NCBI GenBank assembly: GCA_045801465.1
Contig: JBJMSU010000218.1
Span: 1 to 32,808, forward strand
DNA: 32,808 bases
Origin: DATFWC01 sp045801465
GTDB lineage: Bacteria; Pseudomonadota; Alphaproteobacteria; Rhizobiales; Xanthobacteraceae
Direction of reading: 5' to 3'
Under the pieces are notes generated by a model. It had not been told where the DNA came from. It did not search any database and saw nothing but the letters and a program-made list of their open reading frames with translations. The first letter of the stretch is position 1, and every line of letters begins with the position of its first letter. The translations under genes were made by a program, and so were the position numbers. This document shows positions 18,835 through 28,075 of this stretch, piece by piece.

Positions 18835-20235
18835 TTAACGGACCGGTTTCACGCCCGTAAGCGAGCGCACCAATTCACGGAACCTGGCACCGCGCACCTC
18901 GAAATTGGGGTATTGGTCGAACGACGCACAGGCCGGCGACAGCAGGACAACCGGCTCGCCGACCTCCGCGCCTTCGGCATCGCGCGCGGCCTGCGCCACC
19001 GCGCGATCGAGGGTTTCGACGACTTCATGGGCGACTTGGCCGTCGAGCGTCGCGGCGAACTCCGCCGCCGCCTCGCCGATCAGGTAGGCCTTGCGGATGC
19101 GCGGGAAGAAGCCAGACAAGCTGCTGATGCCGCCGGATTTGGGCTTGCCGCCGGCGATCCAAAAGATGTCGGAAAAGCTTGCCAGCGCACGTGCCGCAGC
19201 GTCGGCATTGGTGGCCTTGGAATCGTTGACGAACAGCACGGCCCCTTTGACGCCGACCTCCTCCATACGGTGGGCGAGGCCCGGGAACGAGCGCAAGGCT
19301 TGCTGGATCTGCTCCGGCGTGAGCCCAAGCGCGAGCGCGGCAGCGGCCGCGCAGGCGGCGTTCTGGGCATTGTGCAGGCCGCGCAACGAGCCGATCCCGC
19401 CGATACGGGCGATCTCGCGGGCGGTGCCGCCGCCGGCCTGCATGATCCGCTCCGCTTCCACATAGAGCCCGTGGGCGAGCGGCCGACGCACCGAGACCCG
19501 CACGACATTTTTGCCCATGCGCTCGAGCCGGTCGGCGGTCGCCTGGCACCAGTTGTCGTCGACCCCGACAATCGCGGTTCCCGGCTCGGGTACCCCGGCC
19601 ACCAGGCGTTCCTTGATGGCGGCATAGTTCGCCAGGGTGCCGTGGCGATCGAGATGATCCTCGGCCACGTTGAGAAGAATGCCGATCGAGGGGTCGAGCG
19701 ACGGCGCGAGGTCGATCTGGTACGACGAGCATTCGATTACGTGCACGCGCCCGGGCGCCGGAGGCTTGAGCGAGAGGATCGCGGTGCCGATGTTGCCGCC
19801 GAGCTGCGCGTCGTAGCCGGCGGAGGCAACGACGTGCGCGATCAGCGCCGTCGTCGTCGACTTGCCGTTGGTGCCGGTGATGGCCACGAACGGCGCCTGT
19901 GGCGCAAGCTTGCGCCGCTCGCGGCAATAGAGCTCGACGTCGCCGATGACCTCGACCGCGGCATTGCGGGCCAGCCCCACCGTCCAGTGCGGCACCGGAT
20001 GCGTGAGCGGCACGCCGGGCGACAGCACCAGGGCAGCGACCGTCCCCCAATCGATGTGGCGCAGGTCCTCTGTCGGAACGCCGGCCGCGTTCGCCTGCGC
20101 GATCCTCGCCGCGTCGTCATCGAAGGCGACGACCTCGGCTCCTCCCGCAATCAGCGCCCTGGCGCTGGCGAGACCGGACGCACCGAGTCCGAACAGCGCC
20201 ACCTTCTTGCCGGCAAAGGTCGTGACCGGAGTCAT
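18835..20235 (-). CDS. murD: UDP-N-acetylmuramoyl-L-alanine--D-glutamate ligase MurD
   Basis: Cytoplasmic Mur ligase adding D-Glu. 466 residues, usual length. Rossmann-like start VALFGLGASGLASARAL; ATP loop GTNGKSTT at 121-128; GGNIGTAIL, VIECSSYQIDL and LNVAEDHLDRHG in the central domain; VLFVNDSKATNADA and WIAGGKPKSGG in the C-terminal domain; LLSPACASFDQYPNFEVRG near the end. All are MurD-specific. The ATG at 20235 sits just before the Rossmann strand with AAGGCG upstream. It follows mraY by 17 bp and is separated from ftsW by a palindromic repeat. Confidence 0.97.
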   Translation of the reverse strand: MTPVTTFAGKKVALFGLGASGLASARALIAGGAEVVAFDDDAARIAQANAAGVPTEDLRHIDWGTVAALVLSPGVPLTHPVPHWTVGLARNAAVEVIGDVELYCRERRKLAPQAPFVAITGTNGKSTTTALIAHVVASAGYDAQLGGNIGTAILSLKPPAPGRVHVIECSSYQIDLAPSLDPSIGILLNVAEDHLDRHGTLANYAAIKERLVAGVPEPGTAIVGVDDNWCQATADRLERMGKNVVRVSVRRPLAHGLYVEAERIMQAGGGTAREIARIGGIGSLRGLHNAQNAACAAAAALALGLTPEQIQQALRSFPGLAHRMEEVGVKGAVLFVNDSKATNADAAARALASFSDIFWIAGGKPKSGGISSLSGFFPRIRKAYLIGEAAAEFAATLDGQVAHEVVETLDRAVAQAARDAEGAEVGEPVVLLSPACASFDQYPNFEVRGARFRELVRSLTGVKPVR

Positions 20236-20252
20236 GCCGCCACGCCTTCAGA

Positions 20253-21338
20253 TCATCTCAGTTTCAGCGTCGACAATCCGGCAAGCGCCAGCACGATCGA
20301 GATGATCCAGAAGCGGATCACGATCTGTGGCTCGGTCCAGCCGAGCTGCTCGAAGTGGTGGTGAATGGGCGCCATCTTGAAGATGCGCTTGCCGGTGAGC
20401 CGGAAGGAGACCACCTGGACGATCACCGAGACGGCTTCGAGCACGAACAGGCCGCCGACGATCGCCAGCACGATTTCGTGCTTCGCCGCAACCGCGACCG
20501 TACCGAGCAATCCGCCGAGCGCGAGCGAGCCGGTATCGCCCATGAAGATCGATGCGGGCGGCGCATTGAACCAGAGGAAGCCGAGGCCGGCGCCGAGCAC
20601 GGCGCCGCACAGGACGGCAAGCTCTCCAGTGCCCGCGACATAGTGGACCTGGAGGTAATCGGCATAGAAGGCGTTGCCGACGAAATAGGAGATGAAGCCG
20701 AAGCTCAGCGCGGTCGTCATCACCGGACCGATGGCCAGGCCGTCGAGACCATCGGTGAGGTTCACGGCATTGCCGGCGCCAACGATGATGAAGGCCCCGA
20801 GGACGATGAAGAACCAGCCGAGATCGACGATCAGCTCCTTGAACACCGGAAACGCGAGCGAGGTCGCGAATGGCGGCCGTCCGAGATTGGCGAAGGCATA
20901 ACAGGCGACCGCCGCGATGAGGGCTTCGATCACAAGGCGGATGCGCCCGGAAAACCCGCCATGGGTCTGCCGCGTCACCTTGAGATAGTCGTCGTAGAAG
21001 CCGACCAGCCCGAACCCGAGCGTGACCCCGAGCACGATCCACACATAGGGGTTCGCCGGGTTGGCCCACAGCACGGTCGCGAACAGGAGGCCGGACAGAA
21101 TCATCAGGCCGCCCATGGTGGGCGTGCCGCGCTTGGTCACCAGATGGGATTGCGGGCCGTCGACGCGAATCGGTTGGCCTTTGCCCTGCCGCAGCCGCAG
21201 GTGATCGATGATCCAGGGGCCGCACAGGAACACGAAGACCAGCGCGGTGATCATCGCGCCGCCGGTGCGCACGGTGAGGTAGCGAAATACGTTGAGAGCA
21301 CTGATCTTGTCGGAGAATTCGATCAACCAGTACAGCAT
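20253..21338 (-). CDS. mraY: Phospho-MurNAc-pentapeptide translocase MraY
   Basis: Polytopic inner-membrane enzyme that transfers phospho-MurNAc-pentapeptide to undecaprenyl phosphate, giving lipid I. 361 residues with about ten transmembrane helices. Catalytic features: FYDDYLK (D116-D117), NLTDGLDG (193-200), FMGDTG with D268, and the MAPIHHHFE loop (H326-H328). The frame is open upstream, but the ATG at 21338 gives the standard N terminus (MLYWLIEF) and lies 5 bp after the murF stop. murD follows at 17 bp. Coupled expression with murF and murD is likely. Confidence 0.97.
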   Translation of the reverse strand: MLYWLIEFSDKISALNVFRYLTVRTGGAMITALVFVFLCGPWIIDHLRLRQGKGQPIRVDGPQSHLVTKRGTPTMGGLMILSGLLFATVLWANPANPYVWIVLGVTLGFGLVGFYDDYLKVTRQTHGGFSGRIRLVIEALIAAVACYAFANLGRPPFATSLAFPVFKELIVDLGWFFIVLGAFIIVGAGNAVNLTDGLDGLAIGPVMTTALSFGFISYFVGNAFYADYLQVHYVAGTGELAVLCGAVLGAGLGFLWFNAPPASIFMGDTGSLALGGLLGTVAVAAKHEIVLAIVGGLFVLEAVSVIVQVVSFRLTGKRIFKMAPIHHHFEQLGWTEPQIVIRFWIISIVLALAGLSTLKLR

Positions 21339-21343
21339 TGATT

Positions 21344-22786
21344 TTAGCCTTGGGCGGACGCCTCTTCCGGAGTGCGCCGCCGGTAGCGCCGCGTCAGCGC
21401 CTTGACGATTGGTCCCATTTTGGAGCCGAGAGAGCCTTTCACCATCATGGCGTCGCCGTCGGCGATGGTGCCGACGACCTGCGCTTCCAGTGCCGCGGCG
21501 CTCTCGGCATAGCCGCCCCGACGCTCGGAGGGAAGGGCATCCCACAATGCCTTCATGAGCGGGCCGGCACAGAACACGAGGTCGATGTCGTTGGCGAGGA
21601 CCGGCTCGAGCAATCCGCGGTGCAGCTCGGCGGACGCTTCGCCGAGCTCCAGCATGTCCCCGAGAACGGCAATGCGTCGGCCCTCGCTGCCGATGTGCGC
21701 CTGACCGAGCAGCGCCAGCGCCGCGCGCATGGAGGCGGGATTGGCGTTGTAGCTCTCGTCGATCAGGAGCGCGCTGCCACCGCCAGTCAGGCCGAGCGCG
21801 ATGCGTTGGCCGCGGCCGGTCGGGGGCTCCAGGCCGGCAAGCGCCAGTCCGGCGAGCGCCAGATCGGCGCCGGCGAGCGACGCGGCCGCCAGCACGGCAA
21901 GCGAGTTCAACACCACGTGGCGTCCCGGCGCCCCGAGCTTATAGGTGAGCTCCGCGCCGAGGATGCGCGCCTCGACGCCTGAGGACTGCGCGTGCAGCGA
22001 CATCTTGAGAACTCGCGCATCGGCCTCGGCATGCTCGCCGAAGGAGACGATGCGCGCGCCGGCAGACGCGGCGGCGCGCTTAAGACGCTCGTATTGCGAA
22101 TTGTCGCGGTTGATGATCGCGGCCCCGCCTGGTTCGAGCCCAAGGAAAATTTCGGCCTTGGCGTCGGCGATCGCCTCGAGCGATCCGAAATATTCGAGAT
22201 GCACCGGCTCGACCGCGGTGACGACGGCGACGTGCGGGCGGACCAGGCGCGTCAGCGGCGTGATCTCGCCGGCGTGGTTCATGCCGATCTCGAAAACGGC
22301 GAATTGCGTGTTCGCCGGCATGCGGGCGACCGACAGCGGCACGCCCCAATGGTTGTTGTAGGAGGCGACCGACGCATGCGTGACGCCGCACTGGCCGAGC
22401 GCAAGCCGCAGCGCCTCCTTGGTGCCGGTCTTGCCGACCGAACCGGTGACGGCGACGATGCGGGCGTTGCTGCGCGCACGCGAAGCCTGGGCGAGATCCG
22501 TCAGGGCAGCCAGCACGTCGGGCACGACCATGAGCGGCGCGTTCGCCGGCATGATGTCGCGCTTGCCTCGCGCCACCACTGCCAAGCCTGCACCGGCCGC
22601 AAGCGCCGCAGCCACGAAGTCATGGCCGTCGCGCGCGTCGCCTTCGATGGCGAAGAAGGCTTCGCCGCGCTGGATCGTGCGGCTGTCGATGGAAATCCCG
22701 GTCACGAACTCCGGCAACGGCCCGGTGCACTCGGCACCCATGGCCGCCGTCATCGCCGCGACGCTCCACGGCGCCGAAACGCTCAT
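21344..22786 (-). CDS. murF: UDP-MurNAc-tripeptide--D-alanyl-D-alanine ligase MurF
   Basis: Cytoplasmic Mur ligase that adds the D-Ala-D-Ala made by Ddl. 480 residues. The N-terminal domain has GISIDSRTIQRGEAFFAI; ATP loop GSVGKT at 115-120; NNHWGVPLSV, FEIGMNHAGEI and INRDNSQY in the middle; LLIDESYNANPASMRAAL and AVLGDMLELG toward the end. The start ATG (22786) overlaps the murE stop by 4 bp (ATGA). The stop is 5 bp from the mraY start. The C-terminal tail is Arg-rich. Confidence 0.97.
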   Translation of the reverse strand: MSVSAPWSVAAMTAAMGAECTGPLPEFVTGISIDSRTIQRGEAFFAIEGDARDGHDFVAAALAAGAGLAVVARGKRDIMPANAPLMVVPDVLAALTDLAQASRARSNARIVAVTGSVGKTGTKEALRLALGQCGVTHASVASYNNHWGVPLSVARMPANTQFAVFEIGMNHAGEITPLTRLVRPHVAVVTAVEPVHLEYFGSLEAIADAKAEIFLGLEPGGAAIINRDNSQYERLKRAAASAGARIVSFGEHAEADARVLKMSLHAQSSGVEARILGAELTYKLGAPGRHVVLNSLAVLAAASLAGADLALAGLALAGLEPPTGRGQRIALGLTGGGSALLIDESYNANPASMRAALALLGQAHIGSEGRRIAVLGDMLELGEASAELHRGLLEPVLANDIDLVFCAGPLMKALWDALPSERRGGYAESAAALEAQVVGTIADGDAMMVKGSLGSKMGPIVKALTRRYRRRTPEEASAQG

Positions 22787-24234
22787 GCGACCTTTTCCTC
22801 GAGCGCGGCCGCCACCGCCGCATGGTCGGTGAACGGCAACACTCGGTCGCCCACGATTTGGCCGCTTTCATGTCCCTTGCCGGCGATCAGCAGAACGTCG
22901 CCCTGTTCGAGGTCCGTAACCGCCTGGCGGATGGCGGCGCCGCGGTCGCCGATCTCGATCGCGCCAGGCGCCGCAGCCAGGATGGCCGCCCGGATCGCGG
23001 CGGGATTCTCGCTGCGCGGGTTGTCGTCGGTCACGATCACGCGATCCGCCTTGTCGACCGCAATGGCTCCCATCATCGGCCGCTTGCCGCGATCGCGATC
23101 ACCGCCGCAGCCGAACACCACGGTGAGCCGGCGCCGCACATAGGGACGCAGGGCCTCCAGCGCCTTGGCGAGGGCGTCCGGCTTGTGAGCGTAATCGACG
23201 AAAATCGGCGCGCCGTTCTTGTCCCCGACGAGTTCGAGCCGGCCTTTGGCGCCTTTGAGGCCTTCGAGCGCGGCGAACACATTGGCGGGATCGCTGTCGG
23301 TCGCGATCGCGAGCCCCGCCGCCACGAGCGCGTTTTCCACTTGAAACGCGCCGACCAGCGGGAGGCGGATGTGATACTTGCGACCTTCATGCGCCAGCGT
23401 CAGCTTTTGCGCATAGCCGTCGATCGCCGATTTCAGCGCGCAGATCCCTGACCCCCTGCGACCGACCGTCATCACCCGAAGCCCGCGTTGTGCCGCAGAT
23501 TCGGCAAATGCCAGCGCCTCAACTTGATCCATTGCGATGACGGCCGCGGCTCCGGGTTCGAGCAGTTCCTGAAACAGCCGGAGCTTCGCCGCCACATAGG
23601 CGTCGAACGTTGCATGGTAGTCGAGGTGATCGCGCGACAGATTGGTGAAGCCGCCGACAGCGATGCGGACGCCATCCAGGCGGTGCTGGTCGAGCCCGTG
23701 CGAGGACGCCTCCATCGCCAGATGGGTCACGCCTTGGCCCGCGAGTGCGTCGAGCGTGCGGTGCAATTCCACAGGATCCGGGGTGGTCAGCGACCCGTAG
23801 GTCTCGCCGCACGGCGAGACGATGCCGACCGTGCCGATGCTCGCCGCCGGATGACCGAGCGCTTGCCAGATCTGGCGGGTGAAAGCTGCGACCGAGGTCT
23901 TGCCGCTGGTTCCGGTGACCGCCGCCACAGTGCCGGGCTGGCGCGGATGCAGACGCGCCGCCGCGAGCGCCAGCGCCCGGCGCGCATTCCGCACCTTGAT
24001 GAAGGCAACGGTATCGGGAAGGGGGCCCGGGGCACGCTCCGCCACGATAGCGGCCGCGCCCGCTGCGATCGCGGCCTCGACATATTGCAGGCCGTCGGCT
24101 TTCGTCCCCGGCACCGCCACAAACGCGGAATTCCGTTCGACCTTGCGGCTGTCCGCGGTAACCTCGCTGATCGGCACAGCAGCGAAGCGCCGATCATATT
24201 CGGCATCGTCGGTGAGGAGATCGCGAAGCTGCAT
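22783..24234 (-). CDS. murE: UDP-MurNAc-L-Ala-D-Glu--meso-DAP ligase MurE
   Basis: Cytoplasmic Mur ligase adding the third stem-peptide residue. 483 residues. ATP loop GTSGKTS at 108-114; TTPDPVELHRTL; MEASSHGLDQHRLDG; NLSRDHLDYH; K217 in DAYVAAKLRLF is the expected carbamylated lysine; DNPR at 404-407 is the signature of meso-diaminopimelate specificity, so the peptidoglycan is DAP type; AGKGHESGQ near the end. The ATG at 24234 has only a weak ribosome-binding site and lies 15 nt after an inverted repeat (24250-24296), which could affect initiation. The stop overlaps murF by 4 bp. Confidence 0.97.
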   Translation of the reverse strand: MQLRDLLTDDAEYDRRFAAVPISEVTADSRKVERNSAFVAVPGTKADGLQYVEAAIAAGAAAIVAERAPGPLPDTVAFIKVRNARRALALAAARLHPRQPGTVAAVTGTSGKTSVAAFTRQIWQALGHPAASIGTVGIVSPCGETYGSLTTPDPVELHRTLDALAGQGVTHLAMEASSHGLDQHRLDGVRIAVGGFTNLSRDHLDYHATFDAYVAAKLRLFQELLEPGAAAVIAMDQVEALAFAESAAQRGLRVMTVGRRGSGICALKSAIDGYAQKLTLAHEGRKYHIRLPLVGAFQVENALVAAGLAIATDSDPANVFAALEGLKGAKGRLELVGDKNGAPIFVDYAHKPDALAKALEALRPYVRRRLTVVFGCGGDRDRGKRPMMGAIAVDKADRVIVTDDNPRSENPAAIRAAILAAAPGAIEIGDRGAAIRQAVTDLEQGDVLLIAGKGHESGQIVGDRVLPFTDHAAVAAALEEKVA

Positions 24235-24249
24235 TGTGCCCAGGTGTCG

Positions 24250-24296
24250 GTAATCAGTAATCAGAAGTTCCGCTGTCGGTGCTGATCACTGATTAC
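24250..24296. repeat. Inverted repeat, ftsI-murE junction
   Basis: Arms 24250-24264 (GTAATCAGTAATCAG) and 24282-24296 (CTGATCACTGATTAC) pair at 14 of 15 positions with a 17-nt loop. The left arm is itself a TAATCAG tandem duplication. It occupies most of the 81-bp ftsI-murE gap, ending 15 nt before the murE start codon. Confidence 0.8.
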
Positions 24297-24315
24297 TGGC
24301 TTCAGTTCCCTGGCG

Positions 24316-26064
24316 CTACCCGCCGCGGGCGAGGATCAGCCGTTCGGCCGGGGGCAGCTCGAAGCGCGGCTCGAGCCCGAGCAGCGGGGCGATGCGGGCG
24401 ATCACCTTACCGGCGGTCGGCGCTGCATTCCATCCCGAGGTCGCGAACCCGAAGGTCTCCTTCAACGGCTGTGGCTCGTCGAGAATGATCAGCAGCTGAT
24501 AGCGCGGCTTGTCCGCCGGCATGATGGCGGTGAAGGTATTCAAGAGCTTGGTCTTGGAATAGCGGCCGCCGACCACCTTCTCCGAGGTGCCGGTCTTGCC
24601 GCCGACGTAGTACCCTTTGACGTCGGCCTTGCTGGCGGTGCCCTTCTCGGCATTGAGCCGCATCAGGTAGCGCATCTTCTCGCTCGTCTCCGGCTTGACG
24701 ACCTGCGTGGCGAGCGCGCGCGCCTCCTGTTCGGTGCGTCGCATGAATGTCGGCGGAATGAGGTAACCGCCATTGACCAGCGCGTTGATGCCCATGACGG
24801 CCTGCAGCGGCGCGACCGAGAGGCCATGCCCGAACGCAATCGTCACCGTATTGAGCTCGCCCCAGCGCTTGGGGACGAGCGGCTCGGCACTCTCGGGCAG
24901 CTCCGTGCGCAGCCGGTCGAGCTGGCCGACCTTCTTCAGGAACCATTTGTGGTGCTCGACGCCGAGCGAGAGCGCCATGCGCGCCGTGCCGATATTGGAC
25001 GAATAGGTGAAGATCTCCGGCACCGTCAGGACCCGGCGCTGGGCATGATAGTCGTGGATGTTGAAGCGGCCGTACCGCAGCGGCACGCGGGCATCGAACG
25101 AGGAGTTGAGCGTCACCTTGCCGGAGTCGAGCGCCATCGCGATGGTCAGCGCCTTGAAGGTCGAGCCGAGCTCGAACACGCCGGTAGTCAGGCGATTGAT
25201 GCGCGTCGGATCATTGGCTTCGCGCGGATTGTTGGGGTCATAATCGGGCACCGAGACCATCGAGATGATCTCGCCGGTGTTCACGTCCACGACGAGGCCG
25301 GCGGCCGCCTTGGCCTTGTATTTGTCCGCCGCCGCGATCAGTTCGTCGCGCAGCGCGTGCTGAACCCTGAGATCGACGGCGAGCTCGATCGGCGTCTGCT
25401 GGCGATCGGAGGCAAAGCCGGCGCGGTGCAGGTCGGCCAGCCCGCGGCCGTCCAGCCACTTCTCGATTCCGGCAATGCCCTGATTATCGATATTGACGAG
25501 ACCGATCAGGTGCGAGACTTCGGCGCCATTGGGATAAACGCGCTTGTTCTCGGGCAGAAAGCCGATGCCGGGAATGCCGAGCCGATGAATCTGCTGCTGC
25601 TGCTGCGGCTTGATCTCGCGCTTGAGCCAGACGAAGCCGCGCTTCGAGCCGAGGCGCTCGCGCACCTCGGCGCCATCGAGGTCCGGCAACACCGCGGTGA
25701 GCAGCTCGGTCGCCTCGTCCACGTCGATGATCTTGCGCGGCTCGCCGAACAGCGACGGCATCCGCACATCGGTGGCGAGGATCTGGGCGTTGCGGTCGAG
25801 AATGTCTGGACGCGCGGTCGCGACCGCATCCTGGCTGCCTGACCGGCGCGCCGCGTGGCTTTCCGGGGCGACCGCGAAGATGACGAGCCGGAGGGCGATG
25901 ATCGCATAGACGACGGCAAAGGCCGCGATGGCGAGGCCGACGCGGCCTTTCGCCGTGGCGCCGCGGTCGACATTGCGGCCATAGAGCATGCGACGCGTGA
26001 ACCGCCGCCGCCACGGTTCGGCCATCCGTGCTGCGACCGCTTTGGTCAGCAGGATCTTGCTCAC
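24316..26064 (-). CDS. ftsI: Septal transpeptidase FtsI (class B PBP, PBP3)
   Basis: Inner-membrane D,D-transpeptidase crosslinking septal peptidoglycan, partner of FtsW. 582 residues: a basic cytoplasmic N terminus, one membrane anchor at about 42-64, a PBP dimer (pedestal) domain, then the transpeptidase domain with STFK (active Ser301 to Lys304), SSN at 355-357 and KTG at 490-492. The three active-site motifs are intact. The start is a GTG at 26064 that overlaps the ftsL TGA (GTGA) and is preceded by a strong GGGAGGG site. It follows ftsL with coupling. murE is 81 bp downstream across an inverted repeat. Confidence 0.97.
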   Translation of the reverse strand: MSKILLTKAVAARMAEPWRRRFTRRMLYGRNVDRGATAKGRVGLAIAAFAVVYAIIALRLVIFAVAPESHAARRSGSQDAVATARPDILDRNAQILATDVRMPSLFGEPRKIIDVDEATELLTAVLPDLDGAEVRERLGSKRGFVWLKREIKPQQQQQIHRLGIPGIGFLPENKRVYPNGAEVSHLIGLVNIDNQGIAGIEKWLDGRGLADLHRAGFASDRQQTPIELAVDLRVQHALRDELIAAADKYKAKAAAGLVVDVNTGEIISMVSVPDYDPNNPREANDPTRINRLTTGVFELGSTFKALTIAMALDSGKVTLNSSFDARVPLRYGRFNIHDYHAQRRVLTVPEIFTYSSNIGTARMALSLGVEHHKWFLKKVGQLDRLRTELPESAEPLVPKRWGELNTVTIAFGHGLSVAPLQAVMGINALVNGGYLIPPTFMRRTEQEARALATQVVKPETSEKMRYLMRLNAEKGTASKADVKGYYVGGKTGTSEKVVGGRYSKTKLLNTFTAIMPADKPRYQLLIILDEPQPLKETFGFATSGWNAAPTAGKVIARIAPLLGLEPRFELPPAERLILARGG

Positions 26065-26447
26065 TGGCTTCCCTCCCGGTCAGGAACGCCGCCGGTGACG
26101 ACTTCCGGGTCCACCATGTGCTCGATGAGAGCGCCGATCGGGTCGGTGGTGCCGGGCGGTACGATGTCGATGGGCTTCTCGGGCAGGCGGTCCAGGGAAT
26201 CGAACTGGGTGGCTTCGATCGGCTTCAGCGTCAAATGGCGCCGCGCCAGAATCTGAATGCGGTCGGGATTATCGAGCTCTGCCCATTCGGCGCGCAATGC
26301 CGCGATGGCGTCGCGCTCGCGCCTGATCTCCAGGCGCAGCTTGGCGACCTGCTCGGCCTGGCGTGTGGAGGAATACTTGATCTCGTAGAGCCACGCGGCC
26401 GCGAGCACCAGCGCGCCAATGACGGCGAGGTTGACGAGGCGCAGCAT
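26061..26447 (-). CDS. ftsL: Cell division protein FtsL
   Basis: Small bitopic divisome protein of the FtsQLB complex. 128 residues: a transmembrane helix right at the N terminus (about 3-21, LRLVNLAVIGALVLAAAWL), then a charged heptad-like helix (QVAKLRLEIRRERDAIAALRAEWAEL region) expected to form the coiled coil with FtsB, then a Pro-rich periplasmic tail. Adjacent GTG (26450) and ATG (26447) starts are possible; the ATG is chosen for its spacing from a GGGGGAGG site. The rsmH TGA overlaps this start, and the stop overlaps the ftsI start. Identification rests on position and topology, since FtsL sequence is weakly conserved. Confidence 0.92.
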   Translation of the reverse strand: MLRLVNLAVIGALVLAAAWLYEIKYSSTRQAEQVAKLRLEIRRERDAIAALRAEWAELDNPDRIQILARRHLTLKPIEATQFDSLDRLPEKPIDIVPPGTTDPIGALIEHMVDPEVVTGGVPDREGSQ

Positions 26448-27481
26448 CACCGGCCTCCCCCAGCCTCATCGATCGATGGCAGGGCCGGCAGCAGATGCGC
26501 CGGGTCGCCGGCGATTGCCGCGGCCTGCGTCCGCTCCGCCGCGCGCAATTTTGCCGAACGCGCGCGCGGATTGGCGAGGCTTTCCGCCTCATCCGGCACG
26601 ACCGGCCGCCGCGTCAGCAAGCGAAAGCTCGGGGCCTGTTCGGCGAGCGCCGGCAGGTGGCGCGAGCCGCGGCGTGGCGTGGCGCGCTCGGCCAGGAACG
26701 ATTTCACGATGCGGTCTTCCAGCGAATGGAAGGAGATGACGACGAGCCGCCCACCAGGCTTGAGAATGCGTTCGGCTGCGGCGAGGGCACGCGCGAGTTC
26801 GCCGAGCTCCTCGTTGACGAAGATCCTGAGCGCCTGGAACGTGCGCGTGGCGGGGTGAATCTCGCCCGGCTTCGCCCGCACGATGCGCGCCACGATGGTC
26901 GCGAGCTCGGCCGTCGAGCGGATCGGCGCGGTGCGGCGCGCCGCGACGATCGCGCGCGCAACCGCGCGCGCGTGACGTTCTTCCCCGAGCCGGGCAATGA
27001 TGGCGGCAAGGTCGCGCTCGGAAGCGTGCGCAACTACGTCGGCAGCGCTGATGCCTTCGCGGCCCATGCGCATGTCGAGCGGCCCGTCGTGACGGAACGA
27101 AAAGCCACGGCCCGCCTCATCGAGTTGCATCGACGAGACGCCGATGTCGAGCAGTACGCCGTCGACCGCATCAATGCCGAGATTGCCGGCAACTTGCTCG
27201 AGCGCCGAAAAGCGTTCCTCCACCAGCGTCAGTCGTTCCCCTGCCGCGGCGACCAGATCGGCGCCCTGCGCGATTGCACCGGGGTCGCGGTCGATGCCGA
27301 CCACTCGGGCATGGGCGGTGCTGAGGATCAGGCGGCTGTGTCCACCGGCCCCGAAGGTGGCGTCGAGATAGATTCCGCCCGTTCGCACATTGAGGAGTTC
27401 GACCGCGGGGCGGCCGAGCACGGGAACATGACGGGCCAGTCCGCCAGCGACACCGGTCCCGGTGTCGCTGCCCGTCATCAT
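26447..27481 (-). CDS. rsmH: 16S rRNA (cytosine1402-N4)-methyltransferase RsmH (MraW)
   Basis: SAM-dependent methyltransferase modifying C1402 of 16S rRNA in the ribosomal P site. 344 residues. Visible motifs: ARHVPVLGRPAVELL, SAM-binding YLDATFGAGGHSRLIL starting near 38, VVGIDRDPGAI, DGVLLDIGVSSMQLDEAGRG, FSFRHDGPLDMRMG and the late LVVISFHSLEDRIVKSF. The frame is open well upstream, but the paired ATGs at 27481/27478 are at the correct distance from the conserved HVPVL and overlap the mraZ stop (ATGA). A further start in the long upstream frame is rejected because it lies in mraZ. Confidence 0.97.
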   Translation of the reverse strand: MMTGSDTGTGVAGGLARHVPVLGRPAVELLNVRTGGIYLDATFGAGGHSRLILSTAHARVVGIDRDPGAIAQGADLVAAAGERLTLVEERFSALEQVAGNLGIDAVDGVLLDIGVSSMQLDEAGRGFSFRHDGPLDMRMGREGISAADVVAHASERDLAAIIARLGEERHARAVARAIVAARRTAPIRSTAELATIVARIVRAKPGEIHPATRTFQALRIFVNEELGELARALAAAERILKPGGRLVVISFHSLEDRIVKSFLAERATPRRGSRHLPALAEQAPSFRLLTRRPVVPDEAESLANPRARSAKLRAAERTQAAAIAGDPAHLLPALPSIDEAGGGR

Positions 27482-27957
27482 TCCCGTGCTCCGAGCGCGT
27501 CTTGCGCCGCCCTCCGGGATCCCAATTGCCGTTTGAGCGCGCGCACCTTCTCGGTGGCCTCCGCGAGCTGCGCGCGAAAGCGTTCGGGCTCCCAGATCTG
27601 AAACTTGTGGCCAAGGCCGACGAACGCGGCCGCATCCGTGATCCCGGCGTGGGACTTCAAGCGCTCGCTCAGGATCACCCGCCCCTCGCCGTCGATGTTC
27701 ATGGTCTCGCTGGTGCCATAGAGCGCGGCGGCGAGTTCCTCGCGTTCGTCCGAGTAGGGAGAGAAGCTCGTGATCAATTGCTCGATCTCCGCCAGCAATG
27801 CATTGCCGCCGGCATCGAGTGCCGGCCGGTCGAGCGCCGGATAGCAATAGAGCCCGTCGAAGCCATCGCGCGCGAGCACTTGTCGAAACGGCGCTGGAAT
27901 CGAAACCCGTCCCTTGGCATCGAGCCGCAACGTGTAGTTCGACACGAAGCGGTTCAT
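27478..27957 (-). CDS. mraZ: Transcriptional regulator MraZ
   Basis: DNA-binding protein of the AbrB/MraZ swapped-hairpin fold, known in E. coli to repress its own cluster. 159 residues with two MraZ half-domains, each with the DxxxR motif: D13-R17 in LDAKGRVSIP and D89-R93 in IDGEGRVILS. The ATG at 27957 has AAGGGG upstream and begins MNRFVSNYTLRLD, the expected N terminus; the open frame beyond to 28023 is not used. It heads the dcw operon and overlaps rsmH by 4 bp. About 120 nt upstream lie three TGGGA boxes at 10-bp period, its likely operator. Confidence 0.97.
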   Translation of the reverse strand: MNRFVSNYTLRLDAKGRVSIPAPFRQVLARDGFDGLYCYPALDRPALDAGGNALLAEIEQLITSFSPYSDEREELAAALYGTSETMNIDGEGRVILSERLKSHAGITDAAAFVGLGHKFQIWEPERFRAQLAEATEKVRALKRQLGSRRAAQDALGARE

Positions 27958-28075
27958 CACGCCCCTTACTCCACGCGGTCGCCCCCAACCGAGCCTCCGC
28001 AGTCCCATCACCCAAAGCAGCACCGTCGCCGGTGGATAGGGGCCAGCCGCACGCCACCCGACCGGCCGTACTCGA

